Shown here: piece by piece, positions 19,701-27,198 of the stretch
Position numbering within the stretch: the stretch's first letter is position 1
How the letters are laid out: each line of letters opens with the position of its first letter
Notes under the pieces: generated by a model
What the model saw: the letters and a program-made list of their open reading frames with translations, nothing else
Told to the model about the DNA's origin: nothing
Databases searched by the model: none
Assembly (NCBI GenBank): GCA_029256705.1
Contig: JAQSXK010000001.1
Span: 186,001-250,000, forward strand
DNA from: Clostridia bacterium
GTDB taxonomy: Bacteria > Bacillota > Clostridia > TANB77 > CAG-465
DNA length: 64,000 nt
Direction of reading: 5' to 3'
Translations under genes and position numbers: made by a program

Positions 19701-20519
19701 TGTAATTACTGATGCATTTACTCCGTCGGTTATCTCATAAAATCTATAATACATAACACCTGAATTTGCAACTGTAGCATCTAATTGAAATGTTATATAG
19801 TATTCAATATCTAACGTTCCCACATTTTCTATTTCAACAAATTTACTATTTCTAGATGTAACACCTAAGTTAGTTTCATATATTAAAGTGGCAACATCAT
19901 CTATATCTCCTAAGAAAGATCCATTTTTATCATATTGTTTTATTTCGCAATTAATATTCCCTATTCCAAAAAAAGTTCCTTTGCTTATATACTCATTATA
20001 AAACCATGAAAATATCGAATTTCCTACTAATAAAAACATAATTGTAAATATAGCTAATTTCAAAGAAAATTTATTAAATTTTAAAAGTTTTATATTTTCT
20101 TTTATTTTACCATATGATATCTTATTAGTTAAATTTTTACATTTATTTTTAATTTTAAAAACTAATTCTTTTGACTTTGATTTAAAAGTCAACTTTAAAT
20201 TAGTAAAATTTTTGTTTATTATTTTTTTACTTGCTATTTTATTTTTTATTTTATCTTTTCCTTTGTATTTTATTTTATTATTATCTTTTAAAGTCTCAAT
20301 TTCTGAATTTTTAACTGATTTAATATCTTTATTTATTTTTGTAGTACTTTCAGCAATAGGGTCATCAAAATCAGAAAGATAATTATCTTTCTTTTTATTA
20401 ATATTCTCATCAAATTTATAGCTGTCTTCACATTTTCTAAAATTATTAATTAGTTCTTTTATACTTTCATTATTTTCGAAGATATCATTATGCTTTTTAC
20501 CAAATCCGTTATTTTTCAC
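13785..20519 (-). CDS. Giant BspA-type leucine-rich repeat surface protein with SipW-type N-terminus
   Basis: A 2244-residue protein starting at GTG 20519 (AAGGTG site). It has an unusually long basic cytoplasmic tail (residues 1-150), a transmembrane segment at about 152-170 and then the SipW-type junction SIFSWFYNEY. The early ectodomain (about 180-380) is TasA/camelysin-like. The rest is LRR_5/BspA repeats (IGNKAFYG, VGDYAYKFA, IGEYAFNS). Four large repeats of about 230 residues occur between 14660 and 17790. No LPXTG or other C-terminal anchor is visible, so retention probably depends on the fibre system. It follows the signal peptidase gene by 4 bp and is the last gene of the cluster. 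Role inferred: adhesin or matrix component. Confidence 0.88.
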   Translation of the reverse strand: MKNNGFGKKHNDIFENNESIKELINNFRKCEDSYKFDENINKKKDNYLSDFDDPIAESTTKINKDIKSVKNSEIETLKDNNKIKYKGKDKIKNKIASKKIINKNFTNLKLTFKSKSKELVFKIKNKCKNLTNKISYGKIKENIKLLKFNKFSLKLAIFTIMFLLVGNSIFSWFYNEYISKGTFFGIGNINCEIKQYDKNGSFLGDIDDVATLIYETNLGVTSRNSKFVEIENVGTLDIEYYITFQLDATVANSGVMYYRFYEITDGVNASVITAQNDTKLKSYAAANPLSDNVEFDSSLPVSNLSTIGNSITNGIIDLDPEFAENNKRYFRIDYGMYSTANSSLYANEALSLHTNVYVTQVGANMDGPSEGEVWQVENELQFRNAISNAVPGDTIKLISNMTIEGSVDISRRINLDLNGYKLIVTGDLVYDFVELGDLNINTSGTGQIDVGNQLFINTPKSKVHLIGENGTYDIYVGGKITLNGLQNEEEDGILLDNVRIINNKIGNIPADLNIMSNTRLTIAPGVIVGNVIAEPNSTNIEILNNGSIVQVQFQNMRLLESFTKPQIYIYNLNIIRGIEGGKSILLPTNATPYKGPNNGNTLIVKGVASSDITVGGSDNFGQADISYTDIIDSVIPVVGEENAYIVYIRNADDTIRNLFIKYFTEANSPDVMASIASIKKIIVYTVNANYMENTNFTFLKSNELPVLEYLDIANARVKDGSTVDRITSNALSNKVSLRTVILPKTLVEIGAGAFENDTIGRIPSSGIEKFNFLTIPDTVSKIETRAFTSAKYIKFEGLNPPTIESQVFDNTEAGARYFVPEYSLNLYQSAANIGSEYVRRTAHLADSKNYFIYDTVGGVGISLFVSGISVGSTFTIPSNISYNNQQYIVNELGFSSFRDIITPTSGTTVGIPSSIKTIKDNAFYSRNIIDINLQNIVSLGNYSFYNTKLINLNANNITTIGENCFENVPLQNVTLENLISLGSNAFKDNTSLYEINLGKVQSIGDKALYNCSQIGRVYFNNTSTKTVNNAEVINLTVGDTAVFSEWGKYLDGRLRIYVPDGVSSGSNTYLSLYKKLFSSNEQYLYTKGSIIGNYTHVAIPYNFGVYTVKEVNLTDYNNNNVNGWEIISYQGADLTSSYNIPDTLTVNEITKNVISVGDYAYRNATVALNNSVNLNNSNIINIGNKAFYGLKINSINAPKVKTIGEYAFTSTRLTKAVFDNLYSIGKEAFANISTLYSLNIGKASVIGENAISNNINLEQLFFSCDDVNNMNINELNFSNIGINANNRFRIYVPNDPASVDFYKMVLPQYKGYVYEKGIMVGSYINAPIPFDIGEFTVKVVDLKNANGVNVNGFEIIEYHGQNLQSGYVFPTSINVDSLSLNVISVGDNAFIHTTLETGLSVDINSNYLLKIGNNAFKGTKGINSIIANSLVTLGDHAFEDSSLTNASFSKLNSIGEYALSNMLTLYSINLGTVKHMGANALYNLDRLEQIFFEATDLNLSYNNTAITDVGNLTNNRLRIYVTDAIASNGLQYSDTYKTLFASEYKEYFYPRGTIIGNYSQANIPWDIGVFSVRKVTKTNANSVNVNGFEIIEYHGADIESSYTLPNSLTVNNETYNLISVGDYSYKFAKMVPNNTFAISNSNLLNIGNYAFNALNGISSVTANNVTKVGDYAFISNKLQSISFSNLATAGNYAFAENSNLNYVNLGTITNLGKNLFENDTAIEQIFFSSTRGNAESGTMNIVFGSNAFLNAGTQIGNRLRIYVPNGNLSSVYTYVDAYKNSMPSEFINYIYGTGIIIGSYIQSPFTFDIGEYSIKSVTKNNSDNSPVTGWEIIEYHGANLTTGYTVPASFTVNSQTMNVISIGEYAYYNVAEVGGQTWSATLSSSVISIGNYAFKGRNISNLTANRLAYIGKHAFEDCEYLVNIIFNGVKVIDEYAFNSNCRMNSVILGEDLITIGNYAFYNPYYGGVGGAAGPNTNFTISVMQAPTVGANSFPAYRTFIIWRLYNYSISVPTGATGFTAPLWPDEVMERVTYTGSFSYNVINSNEIEIISYTGNDTTLVIPESFNVSGNVYNVTSIAATTFDNTTNLTTITLPRYLNNVGNGFLAGNTSIRTINVNASNTFFKATNGVLYDFSNETLIKYPNAKTGNAYSMLSTTKVIGIGAFSGSSVIRTITIPASVVAISSNSFDNCTSLTGINFSGTVPPILLGSGVFPINSGLTIDVPNSVVNTYKNKLYYYLYRNYIS
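14660..17790 (-). repeat. About four ~700-bp internal repeats in the LRR gene
   Basis: Copies begin near 17770, 17090, 16400 and 15700, with a partial copy from about 14965. Each encodes VISVGDYAY-like LRR strands, an RLRIYVP segment, a GxIxGxY segment and VNGxEIIEYHGAxL. Boundaries are approximate, taken from protein landmarks. Confidence 0.8.
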
Positions 20520-20523
20520 TATT

Positions 20524-21051
20524 TCACCTTCTTTTTTTTAATAATTTTCTCAAATCTTCAAACTCATATCTAAATAATATACAAAGTGGAACTATTATTA
20601 TAAATATGAAACCAAATATATTTTTCATTAGTCTACTAATTATACTTATAGTAAATATTTTATATACTACAACACCATATACTTGTTCTTGATATACTAT
20701 AGGATCTATAACTGAATTAGCTATTCCTTTTGTATAGTATATATACCTATCATTTTCAGTTATTATTTGTTCAACTTGGTGTGTTATTATCTTATCTTTG
20801 AAGTCTCTTGTCATTCCCAAGTATGATATAACATCTCCAACTTTTATCTTGTTGTAATCTGTCTTTTTAACTATTATTACATCTCCAACCTTTAGTTTTG
20901 GATCCATACTTGCAGTAGATACTGAAAATACTTTTAGTCCAAATAATCCATCCTTTTGCGGAAATATTCTTGTATATAATGCAATTATTATAAAAAAAAC
21001 AATTGCAAAAATTATTATGTACTTTAATATATTTAAAATTTTAGTTTTCAT
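20524..21051 (-). CDS. SipW/ER-type signal peptidase I (second copy, variant Asp region)
   Basis: A 175-residue membrane protein with two helices (about 8-27 and 133-160). The catalytic serine is Ser48 in STASMDP and His91 in ITHQV stands where bacterial Lys would be, marking the ER/SipW type. The conserved KGDxN box reads KGIAN (108-112), losing the first aspartate, but D116 remains. It lies between the 216-residue secreted protein and the giant LRR gene, so it probably cleaves these. Four bp separate it from the LRR gene. Confidence 0.88.
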   Translation of the reverse strand: MKTKILNILKYIIIFAIVFFIIIALYTRIFPQKDGLFGLKVFSVSTASMDPKLKVGDVIIVKKTDYNKIKVGDVISYLGMTRDFKDKIITHQVEQIITENDRYIYYTKGIANSVIDPIVYQEQVYGVVVYKIFTISIISRLMKNIFGFIFIIIVPLCILFRYEFEDLRKLLKKRR

Positions 21052-21072
21052 TAATCTCTCCCAAACTGTATT

Positions 21073-21723
21073 TTATGGATTAATAAACATTATTTTATTA
21101 ATTGACAAATTAGTATCTTGTATTTCATTTGTAGCCTTTTCATCTATATGAATATTGAAATATATAGATATCATATCATTTGCAGGTATATCTAATTTGT
21201 TAATAAAATCAAAATAATAATGTTCATTAACTGCGTCATATTCTACTATATCCGCTAGTTTATATATAAATAATTTTGGACTTGTACATCTTATTTGCAC
21301 TACACTTTTAAGTAAATCTACATCACCATATATTTCAGAAAAAACAATTTTTGTTATAGAAAGTACAGTATCAATATTATTATATATATCGAAACGATAC
21401 TTTTGTGTAGATCCAGGTGCTAATGTTGCAACTTGTATTAAAGGCTGAGATGAAGATTGTGATTGCTCAACATATTCATTATCTTTAAGTACAAACAATT
21501 TAACATCAACATTATTATCTGTTACTATAAGTCGCCCAGTATAATCAATATTTTCTGCTTCTGAAGCGTTTGTTACCATCCACGCAAATACACCCATCAA
21601 AGCTAATATTGTAATACTAAAAGATATATTTAATATTATACTTGTTTTGTTTTTCTTGCTTACTTTTTTTTTATCTATTATTTCATATTTTAGCTCTTTT
21701 TTACTAACTTTTTTTTTAAACAT
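21073..21723 (-). CDS. SipW-dependent-type secreted protein (216 residues)
   Basis: A basic cytoplasmic N-terminus (KKKVSKKELK), a transmembrane helix at about 28-48 ending GVFAWMVTNASEAEN, then a beta-rich ectodomain (LAPGSTQKYRFDIYN, PANDMISIYFNI). The FAWM junction matches the YAWF signature of SipW-processed TasA/camelysin-type proteins. It has no anchor at the C-terminus. It lies 21 bp before a signal peptidase gene. Probable minor fibre or adaptor subunit; function inferred from the family. Confidence 0.75.
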   Translation of the reverse strand: MFKKKVSKKELKYEIIDKKKVSKKNKTSIILNISFSITILALMGVFAWMVTNASEAENIDYTGRLIVTDNNVDVKLFVLKDNEYVEQSQSSSQPLIQVATLAPGSTQKYRFDIYNNIDTVLSITKIVFSEIYGDVDLLKSVVQIRCTSPKLFIYKLADIVEYDAVNEHYYFDFINKLDIPANDMISIYFNIHIDEKATNEIQDTNLSINKIMFINP

Positions 21724-21742
21724 TTATCATACCTCAGTAATT

Positions 21743-22828
21743 CTAAAAAATTACTTGCGTCGCATAAGATTCTGGTGATGTACCTAAAACCTCAGCAATT
21801 CTAACATATACAGTTGTGTAACCTGAAAATGACATATTGGTATTTGTCACTGGTGTCCATACCGTAGTTTTATTATTTGTTAGAGCCCATTCCATATTTG
21901 TTGTTAAATTATTTATAGTGTAATTTGATGTATTTGCTGTAACATTTGGCGCATTTAATAATACATTTGCACTGCCAAATTTTAAATATACATCTAATAA
22001 TGAGCTTGCAATAGTATTAGTACAATCTACATCTCCACCTTCAAGCCAAATTCTCACAGTCATTTTAATTTGAGTATTAGAAGGTATTGTTGTAATTAAT
22101 TTATTTACATCGATAGGATCATCGTCATATATTCCTCTTCCGCCATTTTTATTATCAAATGTCCTTACAATTTGATCACCGAGTAAACTTGGTGAAATAT
22201 TATTATATATAAATTCACCTTCCGAAATAACCGCTTTAGTTGTAAATGGTTTATCTATTCCATTTTCTTCTTGATTTCCAAAAAGCATATTAGAATTTGT
22301 TGTTCCATTATCAAAACTAGTAGATATTCTTATTGCGTTTGCTGCGATTCCTGTAATATGTGAATCTTTATGTATATAAACATGTTTTGCATATTCCTCT
22401 GTTTGCAGATAAAAATCATAGTCTATATATCCATACTCTATCATATTTTCTCTAGCTAGTAATGTATCTATTTTAACAAATTTAGGTTTTTGAATTGCTA
22501 AACCTTGTCCAAAATCAATTCTATAAAAATTGATATTGTCCGCAGAAGAAACTTGTTTTAATACAAAATCATCAAAGTTATCGAATAACTGATTAAGACT
22601 TAATGTTGTTCTACTCGGACTATCTGGTGAAAGTTTTATTGTAAGTCCATCTGCAACCGTTACTTTAATTTGACTTCCAATTATTTGTGGATTAGCCTTA
22701 TCTGAAAACCAAGAATATGTAGAAAATACAAATAAGCTGATTATTCCAAACAATATAATGATTTGAATAAATATTTTTTTGTTTAAATTAAATTTCATAT
22801 ATATATTTCTACTTTTGTTTTTTTCCAT
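21743..22828 (-). CDS. SipW-dependent-type secreted protein (361 residues)
   Basis: A transmembrane segment (about 17-38) ending FSTYSWFSDKANPQ, the SipW-type junction, followed by an ectodomain with DGLTIKLSP, a Gly/Asp-rich middle and IWLEGGDVDCTN, a segment also present in three sister proteins of this cluster. That shared IW.EG.D motif near the C-terminus suggests a common beta-sandwich fold. Start ATG 22828 has an AGAAGGG site. Probable fibre subunit. Confidence 0.78.
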   Translation of the reverse strand: MEKNKSRNIYMKFNLNKKIFIQIIILFGIISLFVFSTYSWFSDKANPQIIGSQIKVTVADGLTIKLSPDSPSRTTLSLNQLFDNFDDFVLKQVSSADNINFYRIDFGQGLAIQKPKFVKIDTLLARENMIEYGYIDYDFYLQTEEYAKHVYIHKDSHITGIAANAIRISTSFDNGTTNSNMLFGNQEENGIDKPFTTKAVISEGEFIYNNISPSLLGDQIVRTFDNKNGGRGIYDDDPIDVNKLITTIPSNTQIKMTVRIWLEGGDVDCTNTIASSLLDVYLKFGSANVLLNAPNVTANTSNYTINNLTTNMEWALTNNKTTVWTPVTNTNMSFSGYTTVYVRIAEVLGTSPESYATQVIF

Positions 22829-22849
22829 AATCTTTTCCCTTCTGCAGGA

Positions 22850-23821
22850 TTATTTAGATAAACCTAAAAAACTTATATTTATCTTAAATTGGCCACCTTT
22901 TAAAGAATAAATGGCTTCTCTATCATTTCCTTCAACCCATATTCTTATTGTAATTGCCCTTATATTTTCATTACTATTTTGACTATTGTTTTCAATATTA
23001 GTTAATGGAGTATCACCGCCACTTGTATGTGTTTCATACGAAGCATCTATATCTTCAATAACGTTTGATAAATCTTCTAAATAATAACTATCATAATCTA
23101 AAACTTTTGTATATTTATATTGTTGTTGATCTGTAGAATCTAAATATCCAATACATTTATTATTTTCATATTTTACTTGATAACCTTTATTTGGTGCCCA
23201 AACAAATTTTGGTGTATTTTGTTCTACAAAAGTCCCATTTACTAAATCATTTTCTATAAATGCAATTCTAACTGCTCCAGCTATTAGATCTCTAGAAAAA
23301 TTTCCATCAGTACTTTCTCTTATAACCTCACTTGAATTAATCAAATTAATTATATTTTTGCCTGCTGCAGGGTAAACTTCAGATTTTTTTTCTAAGTAAA
23401 CAGTTGATTCAGTTGCAGATTTAAACAAAACTTTATATTCTAGATAATCTTCATTTTTTACGGCAGGAATAAAATTAAGTGGTGTACCATCTTCACCTTT
23501 TGCATTTGGTTTATAAAAAGTAATACCATCACTAGTAGACTCTTTATATAAAATAAAATTATCTACTATATTTAATTCCGCTATTTTAGACCAAGTAAGT
23601 CCATTGTCTAAGGAGATTTCCATAGTATTGACTGGTGCTGTTGTAGCACTTAAGTCACTAACTCCCACATTTTTGTTATTTATAAACCATGCATATGTTG
23701 TTATAAGTAATAAACATATAACTATAAATAATTTTATTGATGAAGATAGTAATTTTTCCTTTAATATTTGTTTTCTTGGTATTAATGATTTGCATTCTAC
23801 ATTTTCTACAATTTTATGCAC
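22850..23821 (-). CDS. SipW-dependent-type secreted protein (323 residues)
   Basis: Starts at GTG 23821 (GGAGGTGG site). A transmembrane helix at about 28-47 ends ITTYAWFINNKN, the canonical SipW junction. The ectodomain contains MEISLDNGLTW, an asparagine-rich region and ITIRIWVEGNDREA, the cluster's shared IW.EG.D motif. It follows the DUF2357-like gene by 18 bp, linking the AAA+ pair to the secreted proteins in one transcript. Probable fibre subunit. Confidence 0.8.
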   Translation of the reverse strand: MHKIVENVECKSLIPRKQILKEKLLSSSIKLFIVICLLLITTYAWFINNKNVGVSDLSATTAPVNTMEISLDNGLTWSKIAELNIVDNFILYKESTSDGITFYKPNAKGEDGTPLNFIPAVKNEDYLEYKVLFKSATESTVYLEKKSEVYPAAGKNIINLINSSEVIRESTDGNFSRDLIAGAVRIAFIENDLVNGTFVEQNTPKFVWAPNKGYQVKYENNKCIGYLDSTDQQQYKYTKVLDYDSYYLEDLSNVIEDIDASYETHTSGGDTPLTNIENNSQNSNENIRAITIRIWVEGNDREAIYSLKGGQFKINISFLGLSK

Positions 23822-23839
23822 AATTCCACCTCCGCTTTA

Positions 23840-24961
23840 TTACTTACGTATTGTTTGAATTGCCTTTTTAATATTATTATCATGTCTTTTAATACATCTA
23901 CAAATTTCATTATATATTGTTCTTTGCATTTTAATTTTCTTTTGTTTATATTGATCAAAAAATTCAGAAAGCATTTTTTTAAATTCTTTAGCATCAATAT
24001 CCTTATTTTCTTTTATAAAATCTTGAATTGCTTTATTCAAATAATACTCATTTGATTTTTCTTCTGAATCAGAATCTTTATTGTCTGGTGATAAACTACT
24101 TAGTATATTATAATTAATAAAAGATGTTAATAAATATTTAAGCTGAATTTCTTTGTCCGAATCAATAATTAAATTTTCTTTAACCTCTTTTCTATCTTTA
24201 TAATCATATCTTTCAATAAACTCCCATAATTCTAAAGCCTTTTTAAAGTTAGTATTTTTTAATATAGTATTAGTTTTTCTAATTGGTGACCTTACTGGAA
24301 GAGTTCCTATTAAAGACTTCATAAGCGGACTTTTAATAAAATCTTGAACTATCAATTCAATTCTCTCAATTCTAGTATCCATATCTAATTCTTGTCCATC
24401 TAAATTTATTAAATCCTCATATGAATTAGACTCTAAGTTAAGACTTATGTTTATTAATTCTGTATTAATTTTTGTATGTGCGTTAAATTCTAATTTTTTC
24501 TTACTTTTTGAAAATGATCCTTCTTTAACAGCATCTTTTCTTTGCCTTACAAACATATATAAATTATTAAGCAAAGAATATATGAATCTATTTTCATAAA
24601 GATCAAAAGTTTCTTCTTTATGTATGTTTAAGACCGCACTTGGTGTTATAGTTCCATCTGCGGTCACGTCTTGTATTAAGTTAGTATGCTGCGCCAAGTG
24701 TCTTATTGTCTCCATTGATATTTTTTTTGCTTTTTCAATAGGAACAATTTCTTCTTCTTGAGCTAAAAACTTTTTTGGAACTCTTACTATTGCATCTAAA
24801 TATTGTATTGTTTCTTCAATTTTATCTACCCAAGTATAATCAAATTGAATACTATGTATATCCGATTCAATTTTATACTTAGAATTATTTTTTGAAATAA
24901 ACTCTTGTAACTTATTCTCATCAAGGTTACTTACTAAATTCATAATTTCATTAGTTTCCAC
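23840..24961 (-). CDS. DUF2357-like partner of the AAA+ ATPase (nuclease domain not seen)
   Basis: A 373-residue soluble protein with GTG start 24961. The N-terminal third (YTWVDKIEETIQYLDAIVRVPK) and the following ENRFIYSLLNNLYMFVRQRK resemble DUF2357 proteins, which pair with McrB-like ATPases in McrBC-type systems. Those normally end in a PD-(D/E)XK nuclease; here the C-terminal third is a Lys/Glu-rich helical region with no such motif that I can find. It lies 12 bp after the AAA+ gene, so the two are probably co-translated partners. The family call is moderate and needs a profile search. Confidence 0.55.
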   Translation of the reverse strand: METNEIMNLVSNLDENKLQEFISKNNSKYKIESDIHSIQFDYTWVDKIEETIQYLDAIVRVPKKFLAQEEEIVPIEKAKKISMETIRHLAQHTNLIQDVTADGTITPSAVLNIHKEETFDLYENRFIYSLLNNLYMFVRQRKDAVKEGSFSKSKKKLEFNAHTKINTELINISLNLESNSYEDLINLDGQELDMDTRIERIELIVQDFIKSPLMKSLIGTLPVRSPIRKTNTILKNTNFKKALELWEFIERYDYKDRKEVKENLIIDSDKEIQLKYLLTSFINYNILSSLSPDNKDSDSEEKSNEYYLNKAIQDFIKENKDIDAKEFKKMLSEFFDQYKQKKIKMQRTIYNEICRCIKRHDNNIKKAIQTIRK

Positions 24962-24973
24962 ATTAATACCCCA

Positions 24974-26527
24974 TTACATCATTTTCTTTAGTCTTAATAA
25001 ATAAGATTTACATTCATTCATGTTTTCCTTACCATAAGTTTTACTTAAGAAATCTATGAATCCATCAATTTCATCTCTTATAAAAGATAAATTCAATTGT
25101 TCAAATTTTCTTAAAATTTTATGTGCTATAACATAGTCTATACCGTCTATTTCAGAACCGCCACATGCCATATATGCAGGTACAAATTCTCTTAATTGTT
25201 TAACAATACGATTACCAAAAGCCATACGAAAATGTTCGATAACATAGTCATCCATTTTTGTTAAATTCTCCATATTAACTTCAGATACATGATATTTTGT
25301 ATTTGCTTGTGCAAATAAGCTTTCTAAATACTTACTACTTAATCTTATTCCATCTGTAGGTGGCGCATCAAATTTTTCACCTTTATCATTTATATCTATT
25401 GGCATTGCTCTATCATAAACTTTATCTGTTACCATAAAAGTAGAATCATCATTGTTTATTGTACCTATGTACCACATATTATCTGGCAATTTTAGTTTAC
25501 CATCTGGAAGTCTAACAGGATCTGTAGGCCAAACACTTGGAACTAAATCAATAATCCATTCATCCCTACTAGGCATTTCTAGAATAGATAACATTTCTGC
25601 AAAATAATACTCAACACGAGCTATATTCATTTCATCAAGTATTACTATGTATACTTGATCTACATATGAAGCCTCATACATTTTTTTTAATACTTCTGTT
25701 TCATTAAATTTCTTAGTAAATTCATTAAAAAAACCAAATAATTCAGTTCTATCACGCCAAGATGGTTGGACAGAAGCAATTACTGCATCATTATTTATAA
25801 ATTTTCCCCATGCATAAGGAAGAGATGTTTTACCAGTTCCAGATATACCTTGTAATATAATAAGTCTATTTGAAGCAAATGAAGCTAGAAATAATCTTAT
25901 TATATCTATTTTATAATATAACTTCAATTTATTAGCTGCAAAATTTCTAAATCTTTCACATATATCTATCAAAGATAGATCATTGTTTGTTGGCTCTGGT
26001 ACATAATTTTTCATTTCTTCATCTATTTGTATAAGTTTAAAGAAACGATTATCATTTGCATGTTCTAAGTTATCCTCATCTTCCTTTTTTACTGGATTAC
26101 CATTTTCATCAAGTTCTACATTTTCTGCTAAATCTTCACCTGGTTTTAATCCAAGTTGGGATACTTTCATCGCAAATAACTTCTCTTTTTCAAGTGTTAA
26201 TTTAACAACATCATTATTTAATTTTCCTAATTCATCTAATAAAGCTTCTTGCTCTACTAGAGATTTTCTTATTCTTATATACTTTTTAAAAAATAATACA
26301 AATAGTAATATTATTGAGCCTACGAGTACAATAACTAGTATAATTGAAATTACAACAAATACCCATTGACCACCCTTAATATCATCTGAATACATTTTAA
26401 TGATATTGTAATAGTCCCCCACATTTAATATTTGTTTTAATCCATTGAAAATTCCTTTAAATATTTGAGCTAAGCCATCAAAGAATTGTGACATAAAATC
26501 AAATAAAAATTTAATGTATACATCCAT
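24974..26527 (-). CDS. Membrane-anchored McrB/MoxR-like AAA+ ATPase
   Basis: A 517-residue protein; ATG 26527 has the AAGGAG site at proper spacing, whereas a GTG 9 nt upstream touches that site. An amphipathic start (1-35) precedes a transmembrane helix (54-80) and a coiled linker (85-175). The AAA+ core has Walker A GISGTGKT (227-234), Walker B ILDEMN (296-301), sensor-1 GTINND (355-360) and the arginine element VYDRA. The DEMN and GTINNDDST motifs are typical of McrB/AAA_5 ATPases. The membrane anchor is unusual for McrB relatives. Encoded between a signal peptidase and its DUF2357-like partner, it may drive assembly or remodelling of secreted fibres. Confidence 0.82.
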   Translation of the reverse strand: MDVYIKFLFDFMSQFFDGLAQIFKGIFNGLKQILNVGDYYNIIKMYSDDIKGGQWVFVVISIILVIVLVGSIILLFVLFFKKYIRIRKSLVEQEALLDELGKLNNDVVKLTLEKEKLFAMKVSQLGLKPGEDLAENVELDENGNPVKKEDEDNLEHANDNRFFKLIQIDEEMKNYVPEPTNNDLSLIDICERFRNFAANKLKLYYKIDIIRLFLASFASNRLIILQGISGTGKTSLPYAWGKFINNDAVIASVQPSWRDRTELFGFFNEFTKKFNETEVLKKMYEASYVDQVYIVILDEMNIARVEYYFAEMLSILEMPSRDEWIIDLVPSVWPTDPVRLPDGKLKLPDNMWYIGTINNDDSTFMVTDKVYDRAMPIDINDKGEKFDAPPTDGIRLSSKYLESLFAQANTKYHVSEVNMENLTKMDDYVIEHFRMAFGNRIVKQLREFVPAYMACGGSEIDGIDYVIAHKILRKFEQLNLSFIRDEIDGFIDFLSKTYGKENMNECKSYLLRLKKMM

Positions 26528-26558
26528 ATATTGCACTCCTTAAATTGTATTACTTTTC

Positions 26559-26585
26559 AAAAAGCATAATATAATTATGCTTTTT
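26559..26585 (-). terminator. Terminator-like hairpin inside the surface-fibre cluster
   Basis: A perfect 12-bp stem (26559-26570 / 26574-26585, 3-nt loop) whose minus-strand 3' arm ends in TTTTT. It lies between the first signal peptidase gene and the AAA+ gene, so it may reduce transcription of the downstream half relative to the fibre genes. Confidence 0.6.
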
Positions 26586-26593
26586 TTTATTTG

Positions 26594-27154
26594 TTATTTT
26601 GCTGTAATAACTCCATCTTGTTTTATCCTTACCAAAATTAAAACAAATTTAACTAATTGGTATATGAATATTATAAATAATGGTAATACTATACAAACAA
26701 AAAAACCAACTTTTGATTTGAAGAAATCTAATAAGTACCCACCTTTAGAAATCTTAATACCAGAATATTTAGAAACAACATCCCCCGGTGCTACTTCCTT
26801 TTCATCTTGTAATTGATTATTATCACCCTTTGTTATAAAAGACATTACTCCTTTATCATTTTTTACTTCTTTGATTCTGTGAGTTATTATTACTACTTTT
26901 TCTTTTTCAACTGAGAAAAATGAAATTACATCTCCCTCTTTTAGAGACTTAGTATCGAATTTCTCACTAATAATCAAGTCACCAGTATATATTGCTGGTT
27001 CCATTGAAGCAGTTTGTATGCTAAGTGGAATATAACCTAAAAAATTTGATACTCCTTTTTCTTTAGTATTAAGAGATATTATTGTAACAGCCGCAGCTAT
27101 TAAAATAAAAATCCATATTAAAACATTTAAGATAATTTTAAATTGTTTTTTCAT
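26594..27154 (-). CDS. SipW/ER-type signal peptidase I
   Basis: A 186-residue membrane protein with helices near 8-27 and 158-175. Catalytic Ser50 (QTASMEP), His92 (IITHRI) and the intact KGDNN box (109-113) plus D117 define an ER/SipW-type serine-histidine signal peptidase. It directly follows the 338-residue putative major fibre subunit (44-bp gap), the same order logic as sipW beside tasA in Bacillus. It probably releases the cluster's YAWF-type substrates. Confidence 0.9.
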   Translation of the reverse strand: MKKQFKIILNVLIWIFILIAAAVTIISLNTKEKGVSNFLGYIPLSIQTASMEPAIYTGDLIISEKFDTKSLKEGDVISFFSVEKEKVVIITHRIKEVKNDKGVMSFITKGDNNQLQDEKEVAPGDVVSKYSGIKISKGGYLLDFFKSKVGFFVCIVLPLFIIFIYQLVKFVLILVRIKQDGVITAK

Positions 27155-27198
27155 TTCTTCACCTCACGTATATTTATTAACGTATTAATATATTTTAA

